Shown: positions 16,893 through 25,227 of the stretch, piece by piece
Position numbering within the stretch: the stretch's first letter is position 1
Layout of the letters: each line of letters starts with the position of its first letter
Source of the DNA: Thiodiazotropha sp040506775
GTDB taxonomy: Bacteria > Pseudomonadota > Gammaproteobacteria > Chromatiales > Chromatiaceae
Length of the DNA stretch: 64,000 bases
NCBI GenBank assembly: GCA_040506775.1
Contig: JBEVWC010000017.1
Location: 1-64,000, forward strand
Reading direction: 5' to 3'
The notes under the pieces: generated by a model
What the model was told of the DNA's origin: nothing
Database searches by the model: none
What the model saw: the letters and a program-made list of their open reading frames with translations, nothing else
Position numbers and translations under genes: made by a program

Positions 16893-17325
16893 CCAGTCCC
16901 TGCCAATCCGTTTTTACATTTCATGACACGAGCAACCCGTAGCTCGGATGAAGCAACGCGAAATCCGGGATGCAGTGGCACCTACTCTGCAACCCGCCTC
17001 ACAATATCCAATGAACCTCAACCAGAAGCATCCCGACGATGGTGCATTTCGGCATAACCGTAGGTCGGGTTAGCAAAGCGTAACCCGACGTAATGCATCA
17101 CAAGGTACAGCCAATCTCGGGTTACGCTGCGCTAACCCGACCTACGGCCTGTTACATTCCCCATTGAGGGATAGGATTGAGAAATCAATCAAACGTTTAA
17201 GAAATGTCGAAATATTTTACACAGTGCTTTCGGCAGCTGTAGCTATCTGCCTGTTTTATAGTAACTAAACGTATCTGGCGAGCTTTATGCATGCATGTAC
17301 GCGCAATACAACAGGGAGATTTTCT
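16893..17325. repeat. intergenic region with two hairpin repeats
   Basis: About 430 bases without a gene. A solitary half of the CGTAGCTCGGATGAAGC-type repeat lies at 16938-16970. A full inverted repeat lies at 17058-17147: CCGTAGGTCGGGTTAGC opposite GCTAACCCGACCTACGG, arms of about 32 bases. Both kinds are familiar dispersed repeats of gammaproteobacterial genomes. The last 150 bases are AT-rich and probably hold the promoter of the PEP-CTERM gene. Confidence 0.8.
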
Positions 17326-18093
17326 ATGAAATTTGGAATTCCACGCTTAGCCGCCTCGGGCCTTACGGCTCTGCTCTTTCTGGGACCTGCCCAGGCCATA
17401 CCGCTCTACTACACTTTTGAAGGTGCAGTCTCCTCTTACCCGTTTAATGATCAGACCGGGTTCCTGAGTGATATTGGTATCGCGGTCGGTGACACGGTTT
17501 CATACACCTATATGATCGACAAGGATCGGCCGGATACCACGACAACTCAACTTGATAGCAGAACAGTTAACGCGGATGGGGTACCGTTGCACTCCAATGT
17601 CTACGAAAACTACTATGCGGAACTTGTTGAATCTTCGGTATTCAGTCTAGTTCAGGATCTCTACCCCGAGCGTGGGAACGGTGAGACATGGAGCGGCGCC
17701 GGCTCTTCATTCTCAACCTATCACGAGGGCGTTTTATCGACTGAATTTAATGACAGTGAGGTTTTCTTCCAGGCGAGTTCTGACTCAATCGGTCATACTC
17801 ACCAATATTTCTACAGCCCTATGGCACTATGGGAACAAACCCTAAGCGCCGTTTCGATGGACAATTCCACGGTCTTGTATGGGCATCAACCGGGAGAACA
17901 GGCCACGTTCAGGGCCAGCTTGTCTCTGATAAGCATTTCATCGGCTGACCCTTTCACGCTCATATCGAACATGACCGGTGACGATGAGGACGGCCAGAAA
18001 TATCATTCGGTACCTGAACCTGCGACTTTCATATTGATGGGTATGGGACTGCTTGGAATGGGGACGAGACTCAAGAGGCGCCCGCTTAAGTAA
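17326..18093 (+). CDS. PEP-CTERM sorting domain protein
   Basis: A 255-residue secreted protein. The N-terminal signal peptide (about 1-24, ending AQA) leads to a beta-rich domain with few cysteines. The C-terminus has the PEP-CTERM tripartite signal: VPEPATF, a hydrophobic helix ILMGMGLLGMG, then basic LKRRPLK. Such proteins are processed by exosortase and are often linked to exopolysaccharide and biofilm. ATG at 17326 with AGGGAGA upstream is preferred over an ATG at 17287 that would place 13 non-signal residues ahead. No exosortase gene is in the window. Ligand and role are unknown. Confidence 0.85.
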   Translation: MKFGIPRLAASGLTALLFLGPAQAIPLYYTFEGAVSSYPFNDQTGFLSDIGIAVGDTVSYTYMIDKDRPDTTTTQLDSRTVNADGVPLHSNVYENYYAELVESSVFSLVQDLYPERGNGETWSGAGSSFSTYHEGVLSTEFNDSEVFFQASSDSIGHTHQYFYSPMALWEQTLSAVSMDNSTVLYGHQPGEQATFRASLSLISISSADPFTLISNMTGDDEDGQKYHSVPEPATFILMGMGLLGMGTRLKRRPLK

Positions 18094-18111
18094 ATCTTGA
18101 CAACGGACTGA

Positions 18112-18142
18112 CCGGGATCAGAGCCTGAGCTCCAGATCCCGG
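18112..18142. terminator. hairpin between convergent genes
   Basis: CCGGGATC (18112-18119) pairs perfectly with GATCCCGG (18135-18142), 15 bases apart, in the 63-base gap between two convergent genes. No strong U-run follows on either strand, so it may be a bidirectional but weak terminator. Confidence 0.5.
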
Positions 18143-18156
18143 ATCTCAGCCGATAG

Positions 18157-18597
18157 TTACATCGCTTTGACCATAGCGGTCAGCTTTTCCCACTGATCCT
18201 TATCCAGGATCTCCAGCATACGATCACGACAGCGGGTCTTTCCGGCGATGATGTCCAGACGGGTCTGCTCGACCTTTTTGGCCATCGCCATGATTTCATC
18301 AGCACTGGTGCCTGCCATGGAGGCATCGGCCATCTGCTTTTCGCCTGAGATGACAGACATGACCATCTCCTGCATCGGGCCCGTGTTCGCCTTGTTCCAG
18401 GCCATGACCTCTTCCATCTGCGCATCGGTAATGTTCAGCGCTTGCGCATTTTTTCTTATAACCGCCACATAATTCGGGACAGGATTGGCATGCGCCATAT
18501 ACTTCATGAACTGGCCTTTGCCTTGCGGATTTTCAGCATGCACAGCAAATACGGAAAGCAACAGGCAGGCAAACAACATCATCGAAATTTTTTTCAT
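18157..18597 (-). CDS. small periplasmic helical protein (Spy/CpxP-like)
   Basis: A 146-residue protein with a signal peptide (about 1-21, ending VHA). The mature part is helical, with NITDAQMEEVMAWNKANTGP near 54-73 recalling the LTxxQ-type helix of periplasmic stress chaperones such as Spy and CpxP, and several methionines (QFMKYMAHA, GPMQEMVMSV). There is one cysteine. A metal or misfolded-protein response role is possible but is only inferred from the general shape. It is transcribed alone on the minus strand, convergent with the PEP-CTERM gene. Confidence 0.6.
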   Translation of the reverse strand: MKKISMMLFACLLLSVFAVHAENPQGKGQFMKYMAHANPVPNYVAVIRKNAQALNITDAQMEEVMAWNKANTGPMQEMVMSVISGEKQMADASMAGTSADEIMAMAKKVEQTRLDIIAGKTRCRDRMLEILDKDQWEKLTAMVKAM

Positions 18598-18763
18598 CTT
18601 TTTTCCTTTTGGTACATAAACGGTAGCTAACAGGCATCAATGTCTGGAAACAACAGGGCCAAACATCCATTGAAATAACTGCAATTCCAATGGTTTCAGC
18701 GCACGTCCATGATAGCGTAACCAGGGAACTTTACGAACTCGCGGATTAAATGAGGCAGACGCT

Positions 18764-19165
18764 TCAATCACTCGGCATATTTTTGCTGTAGCGGGTCGTT
18801 TTGTAGGTCTCTGTCCACTGGTCCGAGGCATCCAGAAAGACGTCGTAATCGGTCCACTTGTAGTCGTGGGTCAGCGAATCGAGTTGACGACGTTCTTCAT
18901 AAGTCTTGGTATATACCCGCACCGTTTCTCCGGGTTTTGCCCCCAGCAACGTGCGAACCGCACCTTTGAACACCGCGGATTCACGCTCATCGTGATCGAG
19001 GAAAGAGATCATTGAGTAGTCTTCCTCCTCCAGGATATGGCGTGCCTGGTCGGAGAAATGGCTGAGGTCCAGATGCGGCCTGACCGCTTCAGCAGACTCG
19101 CTGTTGCGATCCCTGTCATGACCTGTTCGCTTTCGGCCACCGAAAAAGACTTTGAAGATATTCAT
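18764..19165 (-). CDS. hypothetical cytoplasmic protein
   Basis: A 133-residue charged protein without signal peptide or membrane segment. The first 20 residues are basic (FFGGRKRTGHDRDRN), the rest mixed, with an ERRQLDSLTHDYKW patch near 92-105 and several aromatic residues toward the end. I do not recognise a family. It follows the lipoprotein gene by 21 bases on the same strand and has a GGAG ribosome site, so the two are likely cotranscribed. Confidence 0.6.
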   Translation of the reverse strand: MNIFKVFFGGRKRTGHDRDRNSESAEAVRPHLDLSHFSDQARHILEEEDYSMISFLDHDERESAVFKGAVRTLLGAKPGETVRVYTKTYEERRQLDSLTHDYKWTDYDVFLDASDQWTETYKTTRYSKNMPSD

Positions 19166-19186
19166 GACATCTCCATGATTCCGCGA

Positions 19187-19699
19187 CTACTGGCCATCGA
19201 TACAGCGCAGCAGACGTTCAGGATCGGGGGGCTGCAGCACCGGTTGCTGCGTCTCTCCAGGGGTTGCGAAGGTGTATCGCTGCTGCGGTTCCAGAGCGGG
19301 TGTACCATCGCGCTCGAACCCTAGTTCCCAGCTTTCGGCACGGCAATCGGCAGCGTCCGGTTTACACAGTGCCAGGATCTGCGGTGCGGCGACCCGCTGA
19401 TTGCTCATCACCTCTACAAACACCCCGGTCTCACCGTAATCCGGATGCGACAGGAGATAGGCGTGCTGTTTGACGAAGATCCCAGTGAACGGAACCAGGA
19501 TGAAGTCATAGTCGCTGACCGACTCCATGGTGACACAGCCATCGTCATCGGTTCGACGATCTGCGAACAGGGCTCCGGAAACGGGCTGCCGTGTCTTGCT
19601 GTCAAGCACCTGCAGGGTCAGTTCGGGCTGGGACCAGCGCATGGCGACACAGCCCTGCAGTCCCAACATCACAATCAGCGCAACACCCAGTGACCTCAC
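19187..19699 (-). CDS. lipoprotein of unknown function
   Basis: A 170-residue protein with a lipoprotein signal: MRSLGVALIVMLGLQGC, lipobox LQGC at residues 14-17. The mature part begins with a predicted beta-sandwich region (LTLQVLDSKTRQPVSGALFA) like carboxypeptidase-regulatory folds, followed by YLLSHPDYGETGVFVEV. The start is GTG. It probably sits in a membrane facing the periplasm. Its function is unknown; the 133-residue gene downstream may be a partner. Confidence 0.65.
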   Translation of the reverse strand: MRSLGVALIVMLGLQGCVAMRWSQPELTLQVLDSKTRQPVSGALFADRRTDDDGCVTMESVSDYDFILVPFTGIFVKQHAYLLSHPDYGETGVFVEVMSNQRVAAPQILALCKPDAADCRAESWELGFERDGTPALEPQQRYTFATPGETQQPVLQPPDPERLLRCIDGQ

Positions 19700-20030
19700 T
19701 GCAACCCCCGGTCATTTGAATCACATCCGCACCCCGAATGGCGCAGTATATTCGCTTGATGTTGCCTATCTGAACAGCCGGGCACAATAGCCTGATTGGG
19801 GGTGGTTATTCAGCAAAACGGGCGTCTTCGCACTGCATGCCGGCCGATAAAAGGTTGGCCTTTGTTTCCGGCATGCTGCCTGGGGAGAACCACCCTAGCG
19901 GATCATCCGGGGACGATTTCGGAGTGACCCTGTGCTCGGCGCCTGCGAGGTGTACGGGAGGGTTGACAGGCTGTTAAACCCCCGCCTCGCGCAAGTCCAC
20001 GAATCCTGCCGGACTCACGCGAGCGGATTG
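19700..20030. other. gene-free stretch with a structured element (19800-19895)
   Basis: In this 331-base gap, GGGTGGTT (19800-19807) pairs with AACCACCC (19888-19895), and within it GCATGCCGG (19835-19843) pairs with CCGGCATGC (19868-19876). The inner loop also contains two GGCC blocks (19842-19845, 19857-19860). This nested arrangement of about 96 bases looks like a folded RNA or a small palindromic element. There is no U-run to make it a simple terminator. I could not match it to a known RNA family by eye, and the strand is undecided. Confidence 0.5.
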
Positions 20031-20927
20031 TCAGCCCATGGTCTTTTTCAACTTCTTGGTTGCGATATTGATGCTGCGGCGCATTAATTCGAATGAGCGG
20101 GTCAATGCTCCGATTTCATCATTCCGATCGGACATCAGGGGCAGATTACTGCGCCCCAGGCTGATGGCCTGGGCCGCCTCGGTGATCTCCCGGATGGGTC
20201 CGATAATGTTTCGCTCCACGATTCGGTTGAGCATCAACAACACACCCGCAAACAGCAATGTAATCACCCCGATGACGAACCCGGAACGTTTCAATACCGC
20301 CATGTTGAGATCAGCCACCGGAACACCCACCAGGCTTGCCCCGATCACCGTGTCCGGGGTCCAGTTGTAGCCCGATACTGTTCCATACTGCTCCGTGATC
20401 TCCTTGGGCGCTGCCCCCGGGTCACCATGACAGATCAGACAGCCATCGGTTACCCGGGTGGCTGCGGCTGAGATCAGGTACTGGTGACCGCCAATCTCCC
20501 CGGTCAGTTCGATCACCTGATCAGCATTGCCCCGTCTCAGGGTCTGCAACACTTTCATTTCCAGGCCTTTCGGCAGATTATCCTGATTCAGGGGATTGTC
20601 GCTGATCATGCGAATCAGGTATTGGGGCTGCAGGTCATGCAGTTGTGTGGCGAGTTCCTTGGCCATTACCGTGGATGAGACCACCGGTGCGAAGAATTCG
20701 CCCCTGGGCAGAAAATGCGGCCGGGTCCGTTTGCGCACGATGGCCCGTGCCGAACGCACCACATCCACCATCAGCTTCAATTCCTTGTCTGCCTGGGCGT
20801 ACAACTCAACCTTTGTCGAGTAGTAGATGATCGGCACCACCAGCACCACGCTCACCAGATAGATGATCAGCATGGCACGCTGAAAGATTGTGGATACGGA
20901 CTTCTCCTGAACGGTTTCCTGGGTCAC
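20031..20927 (-). CDS. membrane sensor with DUF3365-type c-heme domain and HAMP
   Basis: A protein of about 298 residues with two membrane helices (about 20-40 and 215-235) flanking a periplasmic domain. This domain holds one c-type heme motif, CLICH (near residue 165), in the context typical of the DUF3365/Tll0287-like heme sensors. A HAMP linker follows the second helix (NIIGPIREITEAAQAISLG), then a short helix, and the protein ends without kinase, cyclase or methyl-accepting domain. GTG at 20927 has GGAG six bases upstream and is preferred to TTG at 20939. It lies 30-40 bases behind the rhodanese gene, so the two are probably an operon. The signal is probably gas or redox; the output partner is not visible. 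Confidence 0.75.
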   Translation of the reverse strand: MTQETVQEKSVSTIFQRAMLIIYLVSVVLVVPIIYYSTKVELYAQADKELKLMVDVVRSARAIVRKRTRPHFLPRGEFFAPVVSSTVMAKELATQLHDLQPQYLIRMISDNPLNQDNLPKGLEMKVLQTLRRGNADQVIELTGEIGGHQYLISAAATRVTDGCLICHGDPGAAPKEITEQYGTVSGYNWTPDTVIGASLVGVPVADLNMAVLKRSGFVIGVITLLFAGVLLMLNRIVERNIIGPIREITEAAQAISLGRSNLPLMSDRNDEIGALTRSFELMRRSINIATKKLKKTMG

Positions 20928-20970
20928 GAAACTCTCCAACTTCCTGGTTTCTTTATTGATTCACATCCCG

Positions 20971-21993
20971 CTAGCAGCCGGGAGACTTCACGCCGGCCGA
21001 ACAGGTCTGGGGCATGGGCGCCATGGAAACGGACACCACCGGTCGTTTCTCCAGGGTCCACTGATGCATGGAGCCGTCAAACAGACTCGCATGTGAATTG
21101 CCCATGAGTTCATGCTCGATGAACCAGGGCCCCGCAGCCATGTGTCCGCTGTTGCAATAGACAATCGCCGGTTGCTTCGTATCGACTCCGCTGATGGCCA
21201 GAATGGTGCGATAGGCATCCGGGGAGTAGAACTTCACGGCAGATCCATCCTGGCGATAGAGCACATCCGGGGGTACGGATTTCGAATCCTGGATATGCCC
21301 GTAGGCGTACACATAGTCCTTCTTGGAAAAGCCGTAGTGCTGAGCCGTACTGCGGGCATCGATGAGTTGTACCGATGCATCCCGTTGTGCGATCTGCTCT
21401 GGGGTCGCCGCCAGTTCCGGATGTACGCTGCGGACTTTCCAATTCCCTGTCCGGGCCGTCCCGGTCGCCACCGAAACCTCATGACCATCGGCAATCCAGG
21501 CGGCGAGGCCCCCATCCAGCACGGACACCTGATCCTCACCGAAGTACTTCAACTGCCAATACAGCCGGAGTCCTTCATCCACCGCCTTGGCAGTGGCACC
21601 ACTGGATACGATCACCATCGGCTTACCGGAATCAACGCCTGCCTGCTGCATCAGGGTCTCGAAACGGGACCGCTCCGGTACCAGGTATTTCACGGTTTGA
21701 CCGTCGATGAGTTTGTCGCTCCGCACCGACAGATAGGCCACGGGAAGACTGTTTGCAATGTGCCCGCCGATCCGGGTCACGAGCCTGCCCCCGGTTTCCG
21801 CATCAGTATCGACTTCCGGCTGCGTGGTGAAGGACTCCGTATCAGAGCGGATGTCGATGATCTGGACTTCGGCCTGATTGAGGGCCAGCCACTGGGTATC
21901 CACCACTGGGCCCGGCAGTTCGACGGCCCACACCTCCGTCCAACTCAATGCGCAGAGAGTTAAAATTCCAAAGTATGATTTGCAATCCTGCAT
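20971..21993 (-). CDS. periplasmic double-rhodanese sulfurtransferase
   Basis: A 340-residue exported protein (signal peptide about 1-25) with two rhodanese domains. The first (about 30-165) has IVSSGATAKAV at the active-loop position, with serine in place of the catalytic cysteine. The second (about 180-325) has IVYCNSGHMAAG with the catalytic cysteine. This inactive-active arrangement is the usual one for tandem rhodaneses, which move sulfane sulfur from thiosulfate or similar donors to an acceptor. ATG at 21993 follows AAGGAG; an upstream ATG at 22062 is less likely because it would add 23 residues before the signal peptide. Gene context with a heme sensor suggests periplasmic sulfur or redox chemistry. 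Confidence 0.85.
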   Translation of the reverse strand: MQDCKSYFGILTLCALSWTEVWAVELPGPVVDTQWLALNQAEVQIIDIRSDTESFTTQPEVDTDAETGGRLVTRIGGHIANSLPVAYLSVRSDKLIDGQTVKYLVPERSRFETLMQQAGVDSGKPMVIVSSGATAKAVDEGLRLYWQLKYFGEDQVSVLDGGLAAWIADGHEVSVATGTARTGNWKVRSVHPELAATPEQIAQRDASVQLIDARSTAQHYGFSKKDYVYAYGHIQDSKSVPPDVLYRQDGSAVKFYSPDAYRTILAISGVDTKQPAIVYCNSGHMAAGPWFIEHELMGNSHASLFDGSMHQWTLEKRPVVSVSMAPMPQTCSAGVKSPGC

Positions 21994-22062
21994 CTGATGC
22001 TCCTTGTTTTGGTGTTCAATTATCCGTGGTTGAAAAGTATTTCCTTGCACCGACGAATGCAT

Positions 22063-22569
22063 CCATCGGAATGGGGATCTGAGAACGTGACACTACCTGG
22101 GACGCGGGGAGGGATGACGATCGGACTGCCGGGGTCATCGATAACGGGCCAGCGCAATGAGCTGGGCCACAGCATGGCGCCGGACAGACAACCATCAATG
22201 ATGAGAGGGAAAAGGTTTGTTGATCCGGTGGATTCAGCATTCGGAAAACAGTTCCGGTATTCCATTACAAGATCGGGTGGCGGACAATGCTAACAGGAAC
22301 TAAAATCTTATGTCCAGTGTGGTTATTATTCCGTGAACATGGGGCGGTGTTTCCTGAACACGAATTTTTTGTTCACCGCCTTTTCATGACATGATGTTCA
22401 GACCACAAGGACCTTGATAACTACAAAAATCGATACATGGCAGTACCTACATCACTATTCAATCCGGCTTTTCTCAGCCTCTTCCGCGATCAGACCGACC
22501 AACCGACAGCGTCTTCCACACCCTGCCTGCGTGTGGGGATTCCTCCATCAATAACCATGATCAACTCCA
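22063..22569. other. gene-free intergenic stretch with one hairpin
   Basis: About 500 bases between the divergent rhodanese gene and the DUF4388-like gene hold no supported gene. The one clear structure is GGCGGTG (22343-22349) pairing with CACCGCC (22374-22380), followed by TTTTC on the plus strand, extended by GTGAACA opposite TGTTCAC. It resembles a rho-independent terminator reading rightward, though no gene upstream reads in that direction. Confidence 0.4.
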
Positions 22570-23145
22570 ATGAATCCTTCCTTTCTTGAATTACCGGACA
22601 TCATCAACGAACTGCGCCGACTGGGACGGTCAAAGGCGACAGGCTCCTTTTATATCGTCAGTGACGAACAACACTCCGCCACCGTGGATCTGGAAGCGGG
22701 GCGCATCATTCTACTGCGCTGCCGGTTGCGCTTCGGCGAACAGGCAATACCCCTGATCGCCAGGATCAAACGAGGTTCGTTTCGTTTCGAAGCGACCCGT
22801 AACTTCATTCGCAAAGAGGATTACGGCGACAACGAGACGGTGTTTCAGCGCATCATGCAGGTCCACAAAGACCCCCCCTCCGCGCATCAGCCTCCCACGA
22901 GGCCGAATCGAAACACACAAGGCCCGAGGCCGACCGCAACCCTGCGCATATCCGCGAATCAAAGGATGCTCATCGAGCAACTGTTGATTGCCGAGCTGGG
23001 CCCGATGGGCAGTGTCGTCATGGAGTCCGTGCTCGCATGTCGTAGCCAGAATGCGGTATTCGATGTGATCCGCGACGAAGCGGATGACGACGACCTCGCC
23101 GAGTCACTGGCGTCCAAGATCAGAGCGATCCTGGAGACATCCTGA
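22570..23145 (+). CDS. DUF4388-like (PATAN-type) protein
   Basis: A 191-residue cytoplasmic protein. The N-terminal 95 residues follow the DUF4388/PATAN pattern (short strands LLELPDIINELRRLGRSKATG-like start, then SFYIVSD, VDLEAGRIILLR) seen in small signalling proteins of gliding, twitching and c-di-GMP pathways. A proline-rich linker (105-120) leads to a C-terminal helical domain (LIEQLLIAELGPMGSVVMES) of the kind found in regulators with such N-termini. It is 292 bases upstream of a diguanylate cyclase on the same strand, perhaps a functional pair. Recognition is by pattern, so the family label is moderate. Confidence 0.6.
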   Translation: MNPSFLELPDIINELRRLGRSKATGSFYIVSDEQHSATVDLEAGRIILLRCRLRFGEQAIPLIARIKRGSFRFEATRNFIRKEDYGDNETVFQRIMQVHKDPPSAHQPPTRPNRNTQGPRPTATLRISANQRMLIEQLLIAELGPMGSVVMESVLACRSQNAVFDVIRDEADDDDLAESLASKIRAILETS

Positions 23146-23436
23146 TCACAGACCGGCATGCCGGAACGGACTGGCGAGCCAATCGCCAGGTCGCCTGTTT
23201 CACCACGCCCCGGGGATGGGGGCCCGCAGGATGGCGGACCACAGCTTGCCACTTCGTTCGCTCAACCGCTTTCAGCTGTGTGCACTGAGGGCCTCCTGTC
23301 ACCGGGTCACTGATCGGACTGTAAATGGCCAGGTGTTCAGTAACCCCTGTGACCGCAATCGGAGATTAACACTTGAACAGCGCTAGGGTGATAAGTAATA
23401 GTCTGTCAACATCAACAACATCGTCGACTATCAGAA
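23146..23436. other. 291-base gap without a supported gene
   Basis: No gene or strong hairpin was seen between the DUF4388-like gene and the diguanylate cyclase. A repeat-poor stretch with many short plus-strand stops runs up to the cyclase start; it may carry the cyclase promoter. Confidence 0.5.
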
Positions 23437-24495
23437 ATGCCTTCACACCCCTGTTTTCAGCTGGATTCACCCGAGGAGGCCAGGGAGTGGCACGAAAAAG
23501 CGATTCACATACTCAATCAATATCAGATAGCACCCGCTCCGGTCTGCCATTTGATCGCCTATCAGTATGTCAGCGGCCGCGATCAGACGCTGACGAAACG
23601 AATCGACCAGAATATTGCCAGCCGGGCCTCGATCGATGGTCATCTGTTCCGCCACCTTTTCGAGGAATTGTATCTCGACGAGGACGCCCCCCAGCAGATG
23701 GACGAACACCTTACGGACCTGCACCACCTGCTCTACCAGGTTCTGCAGGGGGTTTCCGCCGCCTGCAGCCACACCGAACTGTTCGATGAAACCCTGCGCC
23801 AGCAGAGCGAGGCTTTGAATTCCAACCCCAGTGTGGAGGACCTGCGCTCCATCGCCAGTAAACTGCTTGAGGCCACGACCCGTTCCATCCAGAACAACCG
23901 CCTGATGCAGGAGCAGTTGCAGAGCGTCGAGCAACAGACTCAGCACCTGCAGAACGAGGTTCGGAAACTGCGTGACGAAGCCTCCACCGATCCGCTCACC
24001 GGCCTGTACAACAGAAAGGCCCTGAACCAGCGCATGCAGACCCTGCTGGAGTCGGCCATGGCGTCTGGGGGCGATGGCTTCAGTGTACTCATGCTCGACA
24101 TCGATCACTTCAAGCGATTCAACGACTCTTTCGGCCACATCATCGGGGATGAAGTGATCCGGCGGGTGGGCAAGACCATGAGAGACTTGTTGCGGGAAGA
24201 GGATTTCCCTGCTCGCTACGGCGGAGAGGAGTTTACCGTGGTGCTGCCCTCAACCCGGATGGACGTAGCGGTTGAGATTGCCCGGCAAATTCACCAGGCC
24301 GTCGCGAAACTGTCCCTGGTCCGCCGCAGCACCAAGGAACGACTTCCCGGCATCACCATCTCTGTAGGCGCTGCCCAGATGCGCCCGGGAGACACCTGCG
24401 AGACCCTGTTGGAACGGGCAGACCAGGCGCTCTATCTGGCCAAGGAAGGGGGTAGAAACCGGGTCGTCAGCGAGGCACAGATCAATTACATGTAA
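23437..24495 (+). CDS. diguanylate cyclase (GGDEF) with an N-terminal helical domain
   Basis: A 352-residue soluble protein. The C-terminal GGDEF domain (about 185-345) begins DPLTGLYNRKALNQR, and the active-site loop reads GGEEF (near residue 262), so c-di-GMP synthesis from two GTP is expected. The N-terminal 170 residues are helical and end in a coiled coil (QSVEQQTQHLQNEVRKLRDEA), resembling the DUF-type partner seen in PilZ- or type IV pilus-linked cyclases. No receiver, membrane or PAS domain is present. Together with the upstream DUF4388-like gene and the motility protein downstream, it suggests surface-behaviour control. Confidence 0.9.
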   Translation: MPSHPCFQLDSPEEAREWHEKAIHILNQYQIAPAPVCHLIAYQYVSGRDQTLTKRIDQNIASRASIDGHLFRHLFEELYLDEDAPQQMDEHLTDLHHLLYQVLQGVSAACSHTELFDETLRQQSEALNSNPSVEDLRSIASKLLEATTRSIQNNRLMQEQLQSVEQQTQHLQNEVRKLRDEASTDPLTGLYNRKALNQRMQTLLESAMASGGDGFSVLMLDIDHFKRFNDSFGHIIGDEVIRRVGKTMRDLLREEDFPARYGGEEFTVVLPSTRMDVAVEIARQIHQAVAKLSLVRRSTKERLPGITISVGAAQMRPGDTCETLLERADQALYLAKEGGRNRVVSEAQINYM

Positions 24496-24669
24496 TGATC
24501 CGCTGCACACAGGCATCAACCTCTGGAATGCCATTCGGATCCAACCACATCAACGCCATATTGATATAAAAATCAGCGGGTTGAAGTTACCGCTCCAGAC
24601 ATCGGCATGAACGGGTCATTGGCCTTAATCGATAAAGTCCTGAATTTCAGCAAATTCGTCCAAACGGCG

Positions 24670-24696
24670 TTAAGATTCCAGGCATCAGGCCGATTC
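24670..24696 (+). promoter_or_regulatory. sigma-28 (FliA-type) promoter
   Basis: TTAAGATT (24670-24677), eleven bases, then GCCGATTC (24689-24696) match the FliA consensus TAAAGTTT-N11-GCCGATAA with the exact spacing. It lies 36 bases upstream of the start of the 69-residue motility-type protein, giving a leader of about 30 bases. Confidence 0.65.
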
Positions 24697-24731
24697 ACTT
24701 AGCGGCTACCATTTTACATTGGAGAGAGATT

Positions 24732-24941
24732 ATGGACGTTTCAGGGGTTGGCGCCTCTTCCATTACCGCACTGACCAATACCGCCACTCAGCCTGCCACC
24801 GAGACCGGTGTCGCCATGCAGAAGAAGATGATGGAGATGCAGAAAGAGATGGCCGCTCAGCTGATCTCATCGATCGAGCAGAGTGCTCCCAAACCCAAGG
24901 CTTCCGGGCCTGTAGGCGGTAATATCGACGTAATGGCCTGA
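24732..24941 (+). CDS. YjfB-like putative motility protein
   Basis: A 69-residue protein that matches the small YjfB family (putative motility protein) by its opening MDVSGVGASSITALTNTAT, a central amphipathic helix MQKKMMEMQKEMAAQLISSI and a short glycine-rich end. Members are often controlled by the flagellar sigma factor, and a well-spaced sigma-28 promoter stands directly upstream. A GGAGAGAG ribosome site lies seven bases before the ATG. The molecular role of the family is unknown. It is transcribed alone. Confidence 0.8.
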   Translation: MDVSGVGASSITALTNTATQPATETGVAMQKKMMEMQKEMAAQLISSIEQSAPKPKASGPVGGNIDVMA

Positions 24942-25227
24942 TTACAGGACATTCCCACAAACCACGCTCACCCGGCATGGCCTGACCTGGCATGCCGGTT
25001 GCGGTGTCCAGAGCTTAATCCAACCTGTTTTCGCTGATCCTTCCGGGATGCGGCGCTTCTGTGCCTGTAACATCGTGGGTGCCGCTGAGTCCGAACCCAA
25101 AGGATTAAAACTCCGGGCAGAACGGCCGATACAGAGTAAGTAGATGCGAGTGCAGGGAATACCGCAACAACACCCAGGGACTTAGGTTGTCACGAGTTAC
25201 TCCTATCCGAAGTCACTGAGGACTGAA
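24942..25227. other. 286-base gap without a supported gene
   Basis: The stretch after the motility protein has two ATTC-to-GCATGCC-type short palindromes (CCCGGCATGGCC...GGCATGCCGG near 24972-24999) that could end its transcript. No further feature is supported before the receiver-hemerythrin gene. Confidence 0.4.
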
